The notes: generated by a model not told the origin, from the letters alone. A stretch of 22,011 nt of DNA from an uncultured Peptostreptococcaceae bacterium (GCA_947283485.1 CAMYOU010000019.1:1-22011); one strand, 5' to 3'; counted from the first letter of the stretch, positions 6,920 to 15,680 are shown. Numbers and translations are program-made.

Positions 6920-8089
6920 ATGCGCATTGCCATCTTAAATCATTACGCCGATCCGCCGTTTGGCGGGAAGTATCTGAGACACTTTCACTTTGCGAGGAAA
7001 CTCATCGCACGCGGACACAGTGTCCACATCTTCACCGCCTCGACGCTCCACGGCACGGAGAGGAACGTCTCCGCGAGGGACGCCGAATTTGACGGCGTGC
7101 CGTATCATTTTGTTCGCGTGCCGCGCTATCATTCGACGAAGTCGCGGCTCTACAATATGGCGATGTTCACTTGGAAGCTCCCCGAACGCGTGTACGAGGA
7201 GGGGCTTTTTGACGTGCTCTATGTCTCCAGTCCGCATCCCTTCATCTACTATGCAGCGAATCGCATTCGCAAACGCACCGGCGCAAAACTCGTGATGGAG
7301 ATCCGAGATCTCTGGCCCGAGACATTCGTCTCCATGGGCGCGTATTCAAAACGCAATCTTTTCGTGCGTGCGTTCTATCGTCTCGAGGACAGAATCTTTC
7401 GCGGCGCGGACGAACTCATCTTCACGATGCCGGGCGGCGCGGATTATCTTAAGGAGCGCGGCTACGATCGACCGTCGACGAATATCAACAACGGCGTCGA
7501 TCTCGTGGAATTTGACAAGCTCGCGAAGAATCCGTCGCAACTTCCCGAAGGAAATTTTCGCGTCGTCTATACGGGCGCGTTCGGTCGCGTGAACGGACTC
7601 GAAGTCCTCATCGACGCGGCGAATGCCCTTGCGGACGAAGCGATTGACTTCTATCTCTACGGCTCGGGCGAAGAGGAGGAAAAGCTTCGGGCGCGTGCGA
7701 AGTCGTCGCGGATTCATTTTATGGGCCGCGTGGAAAAATCCGAGATCCCCGCGATCCTCACATCCTCCGATCTCAATGTCTTCACCGCCGCACCGATTGA
7801 TCTCTATCGTTACGGCATGAGTTTTAACAAACTCTTCGAATATCTCGCGGCGGGCGTGCCCATTTTATCGAATCTCAAGACGCGGTATGATATACTGAGC
7901 GGGGAAAATGCGGGTCTTACCGTCGCACCCGGAGACGCCGAGGCGTTTCGCGACGGGATTTTGAAATTCTACCGCATGGACGAAGAGGCGTACCGTACGT
8001 ACGGCGAGAACGCGCGTGCGGCGGCCGCCCAATACGATTTTGAAGTGCTTACGGATACACTCGAGGAGGTACTAAGGAGGTCTTTATGA
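6920..8089 (+). CDS. Glycosyltransferase family 4 (WbuB-like)
   Basis: 389 residues with the two-Rossmann GT-B fold layout. Motifs: N-terminal acceptor domain PPFGGKYLRHF (12-22), MEIRDLWPE (126-134, typical of WbuB-like GT4 enzymes of O-antigen and capsule loci), the linker VVYTGAFGR (215-223), then the sugar-nucleotide region GMSFNKLFEYLAAGVPIL (299-316) with the conserved Glu. It would transfer one sugar from a nucleotide donor to a lipid-linked acceptor on the inner membrane face. GGGGG at 6910-6914 is its ribosome binding site; its stop overlaps the next start (ATGA). It is the only GT in the operon, so the diacetamido-uronate made by the next four genes is its most likely donor sugar; that specificity is inferred from context. 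Confidence 0.9.
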   Translation: MRIAILNHYADPPFGGKYLRHFHFARKLIARGHSVHIFTASTLHGTERNVSARDAEFDGVPYHFVRVPRYHSTKSRLYNMAMFTWKLPERVYEEGLFDVLYVSSPHPFIYYAANRIRKRTGAKLVMEIRDLWPETFVSMGAYSKRNLFVRAFYRLEDRIFRGADELIFTMPGGADYLKERGYDRPSTNINNGVDLVEFDKLAKNPSQLPEGNFRVVYTGAFGRVNGLEVLIDAANALADEAIDFYLYGSGEEEEKLRARAKSSRIHFMGRVEKSEIPAILTSSDLNVFTAAPIDLYRYGMSFNKLFEYLAAGVPILSNLKTRYDILSGENAGLTVAPGDAEAFRDGILKFYRMDEEAYRTYGENARAAAAQYDFEVLTDTLEEVLRRSL

Positions 8090-9252
8090 TACCGCTCATT
8101 GATTTGAAAGCGCAGATGGAAGCGTTAAGACCCGAGGTCTTGCGCGTGACCGAGGAGGTGCTCTTCGGCGCACAGTACATCATGGGAAAATATTGCACCG
8201 CGTTTGAAAAAGATTTTGCCGACTCTATCGGCGTGCGTCATGCGCTCGGCGTTGCAAACGGCACGGACGGGCTTGTCATTGCGTTAAAGGCACTGGGGAT
8301 CGGCGCGGGCGATGAAGTTCTCACGACGCCGTATACGTTTTTTGCCACGGCGGAGGCGATTGCCGAAGTCGGCGCGGTGCCCGTCTTTGTGGACATACGC
8401 GATCGGGATTACCAGATGGACGCGGATCTCATCGAAGCGAAAATCACCGAGAAGACCAAGGCGATTCTCGCCGTGCACATCTTCGGCGCATGCGCTCCGA
8501 TGGACGAGATTCGTGCGCTTGCGAAGAAACACGATCTCCATGTGATCGAGGACGCTTGTCAAGCGGCGGGGGCTACATACGGCGCAAAAAAAGCGGGTGC
8601 CATGAGCGATATCGCGGTGTTCTCGTTCTTCCCGACGAAAAATCTCGGGGGTTGCGGCGACGGCGGCATCGTCACGACCGACGACGACGCTTTGGCAGTC
8701 CGCGTGAAGGCGCTCCGCATGCACGGCAGCGGCAAGAACGGGCGCATGGCGGTCGGCGAAACCGCGCCGGAGGAGCAAGCTTCGAGTGACAACACGGTCT
8801 ACAATCCGGAAAAATATTACAATTATCTCATCGGGACGAACTCGAGACTCGACGAAATCCAAGCGGCGATTCTCTCGGTGAAACTCCCGCATCTCGAAAC
8901 GTATAACGAAAGAAGACGCGCACTCGCCGCACGCTATCGCGAAGCACTCGGGGATGTCCTTACGTTCCCGACCTATGGTGAGGGCGCGATCTATCATCTC
9001 ATGATCGCGGAGAGCGACAAGCGCGAGATCCTCACGACAAAACTCGCCGAGAAAGGCATTGCAACCGGCGTGTACTATCCCGTTCCGCTCCATCTCCAAA
9101 AAGCGTTCCAAGGGCTTTCGTATCGTGCGGGGGATCTTCCCGTCGCGGAGGAAAAGGCGCATCGTACCTTTGCGCTTCCGCTGTGGCCCGAGATGGACGA
9201 GAAGACGCAGGATGAAGTCATCCGTGCGGTGAAGGAGTGTTTTCGTGGATAA
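8086..9252 (+). CDS. wbpE: PLP-dependent sugar aminotransferase, WbpE/WlbC-type
   Basis: DegT/DnrJ/EryC1/StrS aminotransferase, 388 residues. In the Pseudomonas pathway WbpE converts UDP-2-acetamido-3-keto-glucuronate to the 3-amino sugar with L-glutamate. Seen here: IDLKAQ at the N-terminus, ANGTDGL (58-64, PLP phosphate site), VIEDACQA (153-160, Asp for the PLP ring nitrogen), and FFPTKNLGGCGDGG (181-194) with the Schiff-base lysine K185. The segment GTNSRLDEIQAAIL is family-typical. Assignment to the 3-amino step rather than another sugar rests on the wbpD, wbpA and wbpB homologues that follow directly. AAGGAGG at 8074-8080 precedes the ATG; the 3' end overlaps wbpD by eight bases. Confidence 0.9.
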   Translation: MIPLIDLKAQMEALRPEVLRVTEEVLFGAQYIMGKYCTAFEKDFADSIGVRHALGVANGTDGLVIALKALGIGAGDEVLTTPYTFFATAEAIAEVGAVPVFVDIRDRDYQMDADLIEAKITEKTKAILAVHIFGACAPMDEIRALAKKHDLHVIEDACQAAGATYGAKKAGAMSDIAVFSFFPTKNLGGCGDGGIVTTDDDALAVRVKALRMHGSGKNGRMAVGETAPEEQASSDNTVYNPEKYYNYLIGTNSRLDEIQAAILSVKLPHLETYNERRRALAARYREALGDVLTFPTYGEGAIYHLMIAESDKREILTTKLAEKGIATGVYYPVPLHLQKAFQGLSYRAGDLPVAEEKAHRTFALPLWPEMDEKTQDEVIRAVKECFRG

Positions 9253-9811
9253 ATTCTTCAAACACGAGACAAGTGTGATCGACGAGGGCGCAGAAATCGG
9301 TGCGGGAACGAAGATCTGGCATTTCTCGCATATCATGTCGGGCGCGGTCGTCGGCGAAGGCGTCACGATCGGGCAGAATGTCGTCGTAAGTCCCGGCGTC
9401 ACCGTCGGAAACGGCGTGAAAATTCAGAATAATGTCAGCGTCTACACGGGAGTTACCGTGGAGGACGATGTTTTCTTGGGACCCTCGATGGTCTTTACCA
9501 ATGTCATCAATCCGCGCGCCTTTATCGAGCGTAAGGAGGAGTTTCGACCGACTGTCGTGAGAAAAGGCGCCTCGATCGGGGCGAATGCGACGGTCGTCTG
9601 CGGCGTCACCGTCGGGGAATACGCCCTCGTGGGTGCGGGCAGTGTCGTCGTGCGCGATGTCGAACCGTACGCGCTCATGGTCGGGAATCCCGCGCGAAAA
9701 ATCGGCTATGTCTGCCGTTGCGGCACGACGCTTACGAAAGACGGCGATTGCCCCGACTGCGGGAAGCATTACGAGACCTTGAGGTTCGGAAAGAAGGAAG
9801 AACATGCATAG
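9245..9811 (+). CDS. wbpD: UDP-3-amino-sugar N-acetyltransferase, WbpD/WlbB-type
   Basis: 188-residue left-handed beta-helix acyltransferase. Hexapeptide repeats run from about residue 11 to 135 (VIDEGAEIGAG, VVGEGVTIGQN, VTVGNGVKIQNN, VTVGEYALVGAG). GPSMVFTNVINPR (79-91) and IERKEEFRPTVVRKGASIGA (94-113) match WbpD/WlbB closely. It would acetylate the 3-amino group with acetyl-CoA, giving UDP-2,3-diacetamido-2,3-dideoxyglucuronate. The last 35 residues carry C157, C159, C169 and C172 (CRCG and CPDCG), a zinc-ribbon-like tail absent from the Pseudomonas enzyme as I recall it. Start is GTG: AAGGAG at 9232-9237 is seven bases upstream, and no ATG fits. Overlaps both neighbours by eight bases. 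Confidence 0.92.
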   Translation: MDKFFKHETSVIDEGAEIGAGTKIWHFSHIMSGAVVGEGVTIGQNVVVSPGVTVGNGVKIQNNVSVYTGVTVEDDVFLGPSMVFTNVINPRAFIERKEEFRPTVVRKGASIGANATVVCGVTVGEYALVGAGSVVVRDVEPYALMVGNPARKIGYVCRCGTTLTKDGDCPDCGKHYETLRFGKKEEHA

Positions 9812-11120
9812 AGAAGAATTGCTTCAAAAAATTGAAAGGAAGACCGCGGTCTTAGGCGTCATCGGACTTGGCTACGTCGGACTCCCGCTCGCGGTGGAAA
9901 AAGCGAAAGCAGGCTACCGGACGATCGGCTTCGACATTCAGGACGCCAAGGTCGATCTCGTGAACGCCGGCGAAAATTACATCGGCGATGTCGTAGACGA
10001 GGACTTAAAGCATTTGGTCAAGTCGGGCATGCTCCGCGCGACCTCGGATTTTTCGTTTGTGAAAGATCTCGACGTCCTCGCAATCTGCGTCCCGACACCG
10101 CTTACGAGCCACAAGGATCCCGACATCTCCTATGTCGTGAAGAGCGCGGAGGAGATCGCGGACTACATTCATCCGGGGATGCTCATCGTGCTTGAGTCGA
10201 CGACCTATCCCGGCACGACCGAGGAGGTCTTAAAACCGATCCTCGAGACGAGCGGATATGGCTGCGGCAAGGATTTTTTCCTCGCGTTCAGTCCCGAGCG
10301 CGTCGATCCCGGCAATGCGCTCTACAAGACCAAGAACACGCCCAAAGTCGTCGGCGGTGTGGACGCGGCGTCCACCGAAGTCGCGGCGGCTCTTTACAGA
10401 CATATTCTCGCGGGGGAAGTCTTTCCCGTATCCAGTCCGCGCGTGGCGGAGATGGAAAAAATTCTCGAGAACACCTATCGCAATGTGAACATCGCGCTTG
10501 TCAATGAATTTGCGCTCCTGTGCAATAAGATGGGCATCGACATGTGGGAAGTCGTCGACGCGGCGAAGACGAAGCCGTACGGTTTCCAAGCGTTCTATCC
10601 GGGACCCGGTGTCGGCGGACACTGCATTCCGCTCGATCCCTTTTATCTTACGTGGAAAGCGCGCGAGTACGACATGAAGATGACCATGATCGAAACGGCG
10701 GGCGCGGTAAACGACGCGATGCCGTCCTATGTGGTCACGCGGATCGCACGCGGACTCTCGAGACGTTTTCGGAAAGCGCTAAACGGCGCGAAGGTCCTCA
10801 TGCTCGGCATGGCATACAAAAAGGACATCGACGATCTCAGGGACAGTCCCGCGCTTACGATCTACGAACTTCTCCTCGAGGAAGGCGCAACGGTGGAGTA
10901 TTATGACGCCTTGAACCCGACCTTCCGCGATGCGCGCGGAGAGACGGTGCATTCCGTCGAGAAACTGACACCCGAGATGCTTCGAAACTACGACGCCGTC
11001 CTCATCACGACGGATCATACCGACGTCGATTACGACGCCGTCGTGGGATCGGCACCGTATGTCTTCGATACCAAGAATGCGACGCGGGGCATGGACTCCG
11101 ACGTCGTCGAAAGGTTGTGA
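9804..11120 (+). CDS. wbpA: UDP-N-acetyl-D-glucosamine 6-dehydrogenase, WbpA-type
   Basis: 438-residue UDP-sugar dehydrogenase of the UDP-Glc/GDP-Man family; oxidises C6 of UDP-GlcNAc to the uronate with two NAD+. It has the NAD site VIGLGYVGLPLA (19-30), CVPTPL (95-100), LESTTYPGTTEE (130-141), FSPERVDPGN (162-171), and the catalytic cysteine C274 in GPGVGGHCIPLDPF (267-280) followed by YLTWKARE. The PYGFQAFYPGPG segment and overall length match WbpA/WlbA better than UDP-glucose dehydrogenases. The C-terminal UDP-binding domain contains MLGMAYKKDIDDLRDSPA. It is the entry step of the pathway whose later enzymes flank it. Start ATG overlaps wbpD by eight bases. Confidence 0.94.
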   Translation: MHREELLQKIERKTAVLGVIGLGYVGLPLAVEKAKAGYRTIGFDIQDAKVDLVNAGENYIGDVVDEDLKHLVKSGMLRATSDFSFVKDLDVLAICVPTPLTSHKDPDISYVVKSAEEIADYIHPGMLIVLESTTYPGTTEEVLKPILETSGYGCGKDFFLAFSPERVDPGNALYKTKNTPKVVGGVDAASTEVAAALYRHILAGEVFPVSSPRVAEMEKILENTYRNVNIALVNEFALLCNKMGIDMWEVVDAAKTKPYGFQAFYPGPGVGGHCIPLDPFYLTWKAREYDMKMTMIETAGAVNDAMPSYVVTRIARGLSRRFRKALNGAKVLMLGMAYKKDIDDLRDSPALTIYELLLEEGATVEYYDALNPTFRDARGETVHSVEKLTPEMLRNYDAVLITTDHTDVDYDAVVGSAPYVFDTKNATRGMDSDVVERL

Positions 11121-11124
11121 TCGT

Positions 11125-12129
11125 ATGTTTCGTGCAATCCTCATCGGCTGCGGACGCATCGCCAAGAATCACGTCGAGGCGATGGCGGCATGTACCCGGG
11201 CGGAATGGGTCGGATTTTGCGATCTCGTGAAAGCGCGCGCGGAGGAAAAACGTGACGCCTACGAGACGCTCACGGGGAAACACTGCCCCGTCTCCACGGA
11301 TTACAAAGCACTCATGGAAGAAACTTCGCCCGATGTCGTCGTCATTGCGACCGAGTCGGGGAATCACTATGAAATTGCAAAGAATGCGCTTCTTCGCGGT
11401 GTTCACGTGCTCATCGAGAAACCGATCACGATGAAGACCGAGGAAGCGGACGAACTCATCCGCATCGCGGACGAGAAAGGACTTACGCTCGGCGCGTGCC
11501 ATCAAAATCGTTTCAATCCGGTCGTCCAAGCATTGCGCCGCGCCGTCGAATCGGGTGCGCTCGGGAAGATCTATCACGTGACGGCGCGCATTCTCTGGAC
11601 GCGCGACGACGCGTATTACAAACTCGCCCCCTGGCGCGGAACGGAAGCGCAGGACGGCGGGACGCTCATGAATCAGTGCATCCACGCGATCGATCTCTTA
11701 CGCTGGACGGCGGGATCGAAACCCGTACGCGTCCAAGCCGAACGGGCACGCTTTTCGCGTCCGATTGAGATGGAGGATTTCGGCGCGGCGCTCGTCCGTT
11801 TTGAGAACGGCACCGTCGGCATCATCGAGGGCACGGCGAATGTCTATCCCTCCAATCTCGAAGAGACCTTGTCCGTCTTTGCCGAGAAAGGGACGATTGT
11901 CTTAGGCGGCATGGCGGTCAACAAAATTCTCACCTGGCGCGTGGAAGATTTCCCCGAGCCCGATGCGGACGAAGAGGTCAAGAATGTCTACGGACGCGGA
12001 CATCTCCCGCTCTACGAAGATTATTTCGCGGCGATCGAAGAAAAACGTGAACCGCTCGTTTCGGGGCGCGAAGGGCGCGACAGTCTCGCGCTCGTGCGTG
12101 CGATCTACGAAGCCGCACCGATCGAATAA
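11125..12129 (+). CDS. wbpB: UDP-N-acetylglucosaminuronate 3-dehydrogenase, WbpB-type
   Basis: Gfo/Idh/MocA-family oxidoreductase, 334 residues. WbpB oxidises C3 of UDP-GlcNAcA to the 3-keto sugar that WbpE then aminates; in the known system the bound NADH is recycled with 2-oxoglutarate. Seen: ILIGCGRIAKNH (5-16, dinucleotide loop), VVVIATESGNHYEIA (71-85), LIEKPIT with the catalytic lysine K99, and GGTLMNQCIHAIDLLRW (178-194) with the active-site His187. The frame is open 66 bases further up, but that region overlaps wbpA and has no ribosome binding site; the ATG at 11125, with AAAGG upstream and a direct match to the family N-terminus, is preferred. Confidence 0.93.
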   Translation: MFRAILIGCGRIAKNHVEAMAACTRAEWVGFCDLVKARAEEKRDAYETLTGKHCPVSTDYKALMEETSPDVVVIATESGNHYEIAKNALLRGVHVLIEKPITMKTEEADELIRIADEKGLTLGACHQNRFNPVVQALRRAVESGALGKIYHVTARILWTRDDAYYKLAPWRGTEAQDGGTLMNQCIHAIDLLRWTAGSKPVRVQAERARFSRPIEMEDFGAALVRFENGTVGIIEGTANVYPSNLEETLSVFAEKGTIVLGGMAVNKILTWRVEDFPEPDADEEVKNVYGRGHLPLYEDYFAAIEEKREPLVSGREGRDSLALVRAIYEAAPIE

Positions 12130-12174
12130 AAGGGTATAAGCCATCTTGCAATCGATGTGGAAAGGAGGGAGGCT

Positions 12175-13719
12175 TTGAGTTCGGAAAAAAGAGTCGCGAA
12201 GCTCGCGACTTTTATTGCCGTGTGCACCCTCATCTCCAAAGTGCTCGGCGTCCTCAGGGAGTCGGGTATCGGCTATGTCTACGGAGCGACGAGTGAAGTC
12301 GACGCGTACAAAGGCGCGTATACGATCACGATGATCTCCATGCAGATCTTAGGCGGTGCACTCAATACTGGGCTCGTGCCGATCTTTACCGAGATCAAAA
12401 CGCGTCACGGGAAAAAACGCGAACGCGCCTTTTTCTCCAAACTCTATTCCGGCGTCTTCTTCTTAACCATCGCGATCGGACTCGTGCTCTTTTTCGGCGC
12501 GAAACCGCTCGTGAAACTGATGCTCTGGAATTTCCCGGAGGAGCACCTGGCGTTTGCGGCGAAACTCGTACGCATCTCGTCGCCGATCGTCCTCTTCATG
12601 GGGATGACCTATGTCTTCCAAGGCTTTTTGCACTCGGAGGACGTGTTCGGACCGGGCGCGCTTATGGGGATTCCCTTCAATCTCTGTTACTTCATCTATC
12701 TCGCCGTCGCTCCCGGCATGGGCATGGAAGGGCTCATGATGGCGAGCGTTGCGGCGGCGTTCATGCAGGCGGCGATTCAAATCCCCGCGGTACTTCATCG
12801 CGGCAACAGCCTCAGACTCGTGTCCCCCGTCGGCGACGAATATCTCAAGAAGACGATCACGATGCTTGTGCCGATCGCCATCGGAACGGGCGTCACGCAG
12901 ATCGACGTCGTCGTCGACAAGATCCTCGCGTCAGGACTCGAAGAAGGGTCGATCACGGTGCTCGACTTCGCGTCGAGACTCAACGAGGGCATCGTCGCGA
13001 TCTTCATCGCGGCACTCGTGACCGTGCTCTTTCCGATGCTCTCTCGCGCATTCGAGGCGCGCAATAAGAAACTTCTGACCTCGATGATCGAGCGCGGCAT
13101 CACGATCATTTTTCTCATCACGATCCCCGCGTCGTTCGGCATCTGGGCACTCTCGAGTCCGCTCGTCTCGCTCGTCTTTGAACGCGGACAGTTCGGTGCG
13201 CGTGAGACATTCCTCACGACCTCCGCACTTGTCTTCTACTGCGTGGGCATGACCGGCATCGGCGTGCGCATGTATCTTTCCAAAGTCTTTTATTCGCTCA
13301 AAAAAACGACCATTCCGATGTACAACGGGATTTTGTGCATCGTCTTCAATATCATCTTAAATCTCATCCTCGTACGCTACATGGCGCATGCGGGGCTCGC
13401 GCTTGCGACGGGTCTTGCCATCAACATTGCCGCCATCATTCTCTACAAGGGAATCCGAATCCGTTTCCCCGAACTGAATGTCAAAAAACACGCGTTCGAT
13501 TTTACGAAGATCACCGCCGCGTCGGCACTCATGGCACTCGGCGTCAATAAAGTCTACGGTTTGATCTCGCAAGCACTGCCCGCATCGCGCGGCATGATGG
13601 CACTCAGTGTCCTTCTGTCCGTTTTCTGCGGCGTCGTGCTCTATACGATTTTGATTCTTCTCTTCCGCGTGGAGGAGATGAAACAGGTTCTGCGCTCCGT
13701 GCGCAAGAGATTCCACTAG
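12175..13719 (+). CDS. murJ: MurJ/MviN-family lipid-linked glycan flippase
   Basis: 514 residues, about 14 hydrophobic segments, MOP-superfamily flippase. The N-terminal stretch SKVLGVLRESGIGYVYGAT (21-39), then ALNTGLVPIFTE, ITMLVPIAIGTGVTQIDVVV, DKILASGLEEGSI and SLVFERGQF are typical MurJ signatures; the Arg-rich central cavity residues of MurJ (for example R28) appear kept. MurJ moves lipid II outward; here the gene sits inside a glycan operon between wbpB and an aminotransferase, so it may instead flip that operon's lipid-linked sugar. The start is TTG: AAAGGAGG at 12161-12168 is six bases before it, while the GTG at 12157 has no ribosome binding site and contains this one downstream. 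Symbol given for family, not proven substrate. Confidence 0.85.
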   Translation: MSSEKRVAKLATFIAVCTLISKVLGVLRESGIGYVYGATSEVDAYKGAYTITMISMQILGGALNTGLVPIFTEIKTRHGKKRERAFFSKLYSGVFFLTIAIGLVLFFGAKPLVKLMLWNFPEEHLAFAAKLVRISSPIVLFMGMTYVFQGFLHSEDVFGPGALMGIPFNLCYFIYLAVAPGMGMEGLMMASVAAAFMQAAIQIPAVLHRGNSLRLVSPVGDEYLKKTITMLVPIAIGTGVTQIDVVVDKILASGLEEGSITVLDFASRLNEGIVAIFIAALVTVLFPMLSRAFEARNKKLLTSMIERGITIIFLITIPASFGIWALSSPLVSLVFERGQFGARETFLTTSALVFYCVGMTGIGVRMYLSKVFYSLKKTTIPMYNGILCIVFNIILNLILVRYMAHAGLALATGLAINIAAIILYKGIRIRFPELNVKKHAFDFTKITAASALMALGVNKVYGLISQALPASRGMMALSVLLSVFCGVVLYTILILLFRVEEMKQVLRSVRKRFH

Positions 13720-13728
13720 GAGGTTTCC

Positions 13729-14934
13729 ATGCATATTCCTTTTTCTCCGCCCGATATCACCGAAGCGGAAATCGAAGAAGTCGTCGATGCGCTAAGGAGC
13801 GGTTGGATCACGACCGGTCCCAAGACCAAAGAGCTCGAACGTGAACTCGCAGAAGATCTCAAGACCGAACGCGTGGTGCTCTTAAACAGCGCGACGGCAT
13901 GTCTCGAGATGGCTCTCCGAGTCTTAGACATCGGCGAAGGGGACGAAGTCATCACCTCGGCGTACACCTACACCGCGAGCGCGAGCGTCGTCGCCCATGT
14001 CGGCGCAAAACTCGTCCTCGTGGATACCGCCGAAGATTCTCTCGAGATGGACTACGACGCGCTTGAACGCGCGATCACGGAGAAGACCAAGGCGATCATC
14101 CCCGTCGACGTCGCCGGCATTCCCTGCGACTACGATCGGATCTTCGCCGTCGCGGAGAAAAAACGCGCGCTCTTTACGCCGAAGAACGAACTCGGAGCCG
14201 CACTCGGACGCGTGGCGATCGTCGCGGACGCCGCACACAGTCTCGGTGCCGTGTACAAAGGAAAACCCATCGGCAGTGTCGCGGATATGACGAGCTTTTC
14301 CACACATGCGGTGAAGAATTTCACCACGGCGGAGGGCGGCGCACTCACCTGGACGATCCCGACCGATCACGATGCGCTCTATCACGAGCTCATGCTCCTA
14401 TCGCTCCACGGGCAGTCCAAAGACGCGCTCGCCAAGACGAAACTCGGCGCATGGGAATACGACATCCTCATGCCCGGTTACAAATGCAATATGACCGACG
14501 TGCACGCCGCCATCGGACTCGCGCAACGTCGTCGCTATCCCGCGCTTCTAAAAAGACGCAGCGAAATCGTCGCGCGGTATAACGAAGCCTTTCGCGGGAC
14601 GCGCATTCGCCCGCTCATCCATGACCGTGAAGATCGCACGAGTTCGCACCATCTCTACATCACGCGGATTGAAGGTGCAACCGACGCTATGCGACGCGCC
14701 GTCATCGAGGAAATGGGCGCGCGCGGCATCGCCTGCAATGTTCATTACAAACCGCTGCCGCTTCTTACCGCCTATCGCAAAATGGGCTTTGAGATTGCGG
14801 ACTATCCCCATGCCATGAGGCATTATGAGAACGAGGTAACGCTTCCTCTCCACACTTGTCTTACGGACGAGGAAGTCGCATACATCATCGAAAACTATAA
14901 GGAAGTGACGGAGTGGATCTTCGCGCAAGCTTAG
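13729..14934 (+). CDS. UDP-4-keto-sugar aminotransferase (DegT/DnrJ, PglE/ArnB-like)
   Basis: 401 residues, second DegT-family enzyme of the operon. RSGWITTGPKTKELE (23-37) and SATACLEMAL (54-63) are typical of aminotransferases acting at C4 of 4-keto-6-deoxy sugars. D167 in VADAAHSLGA binds the PLP nitrogen, and K196 in FSTHAVKNFTTAEGGA (190-205) is the Schiff-base lysine; the HAVKNxTTAEGG form is shared with ArnB and PglE. Compared with those, there is a short insertion around residues 135-165. Its likely substrate is the 4-keto product of the PglF-like dehydratase at 17836, giving a UDP-4-amino-4,6-dideoxy-GlcNAc. TAGGAGG directly precedes the ATG; the 3' end overlaps the PGT gene by 22 bases. 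Confidence 0.88.
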   Translation: MHIPFSPPDITEAEIEEVVDALRSGWITTGPKTKELERELAEDLKTERVVLLNSATACLEMALRVLDIGEGDEVITSAYTYTASASVVAHVGAKLVLVDTAEDSLEMDYDALERAITEKTKAIIPVDVAGIPCDYDRIFAVAEKKRALFTPKNELGAALGRVAIVADAAHSLGAVYKGKPIGSVADMTSFSTHAVKNFTTAEGGALTWTIPTDHDALYHELMLLSLHGQSKDALAKTKLGAWEYDILMPGYKCNMTDVHAAIGLAQRRRYPALLKRRSEIVARYNEAFRGTRIRPLIHDREDRTSSHHLYITRIEGATDAMRRAVIEEMGARGIACNVHYKPLPLLTAYRKMGFEIADYPHAMRHYENEVTLPLHTCLTDEEVAYIIENYKEVTEWIFAQA

Positions 14935-15542
14935 AGCGAAAAAAATTCGGACTCGCTGTAAAACGCATCTTGGATTTTCTGTTTTCAGCGGCAGGGCTTC
15001 TTCTCCTGTCGCCTTTTTTCGTGTGCATTGCGATCGCCGTCAAGCGCGACTCCACGGGACCCGTGTTTTTTAAGCAGATACGTGTGGGAAAAGACGGCGT
15101 ACCTTTCGCCATCTTAAAATTTCGCACGATGACCGTGCACGTCGGCGGGAGTGAACTCACCGTCGGCGCGGACAATCGCATCACGAAGATCGGCGCGTGG
15201 CTTCGCAAGTACAAACTCGATGAATTTCCGCAACTTGTGAATGTCTTAAAGGGCGAAATGAGTCTCGTGGGACCGCGCCCCGAAGTGCCGCACTATGTCG
15301 CGTACTACACGGAAGAGGACCGCGGAGTACTCCTCATGCGCCCCGGCATCACCGAAGAGGCGTCGATTCTCTTTCGCAATGAGTCCGACGAACTCGGCAA
15401 AGCACCCAACCCTGAGCAGTACTATGTTGAAGAGATCATGCCGCGAAAGCTTGCCATCGGTCTCGACTACGTGCGCTATTGGTCGCTTTCGCGCGACGCG
15501 ACGATTTTGTGGAAGACCTTTGTGCGCGTCTTTGTAAAATAA
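14913..15542 (+). CDS. Monotopic phosphoglycosyl transferase, PglC-like
   Basis: 209 residues. Transfers a sugar-1-phosphate from UDP-sugar to undecaprenyl phosphate, starting lipid-linked glycan synthesis at the inner leaflet. Seen: a single N-terminal hydrophobic stretch with a Ser-Pro break (FLFSAAGLLLLSPFFVCIAI, 22-41) typical of the re-entrant helix, LKFRTM (68-73), the catalytic Asp-Glu D103-E104 in KLDEFPQLVNVLKGEMSL, GPRPE (120-124) and RPGITEEASILFRNE. Length and lack of extra membrane spans mark the small PglC class rather than WbaP/WcaJ. Start is GTG with AAGGA at 14899-14903. Next to a PglE-like aminotransferase, the sugar is likely bacillosamine-type. Last gene of the operon, followed by a terminator. 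Confidence 0.92.
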   Translation: MDLRASLERKKFGLAVKRILDFLFSAAGLLLLSPFFVCIAIAVKRDSTGPVFFKQIRVGKDGVPFAILKFRTMTVHVGGSELTVGADNRITKIGAWLRKYKLDEFPQLVNVLKGEMSLVGPRPEVPHYVAYYTEEDRGVLLMRPGITEEASILFRNESDELGKAPNPEQYYVEEIMPRKLAIGLDYVRYWSLSRDATILWKTFVRVFVK

Positions 15543-15546
15543 CGAG

Positions 15547-15571
15547 AACTCTCCGAGAGGAGAGTTTTTTT
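15547..15571 (+). terminator. Intrinsic terminator of the glycan operon
   Basis: Perfect 8-bp stem AACTCTCC (15547-15554) / GGAGAGTT (15559-15566), loop GAGA, ending in a run of seven T (15565-15571), four bases after the PGT stop. Confidence 0.93.
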
Positions 15572-15680
15572 GTGTCCGCGTGCGTGTGTGCAAAAAAGTT
15601 TGGCGTGCGCGCGTTCAAAAAAATCTTGCGAGCGCGTTTCTCACGGGGACAAAATGGTCGTCTTCCTTTCGTAAACGCGC

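Noticed and set aside
8284..9402. 372-codon minus-strand ORF opposite the WbpE and WbpD homologues
   Set aside because: Antisense to two overlapping, well-supported genes; no domain and no start signals.
12135..12140. TATAAG as a -10 in front of the MurJ-family gene
   Set aside because: No -35 at 16-18 bases and no extended TG; the gene is 45 bases after wbpB on the same strand and is better explained as part of the operon.
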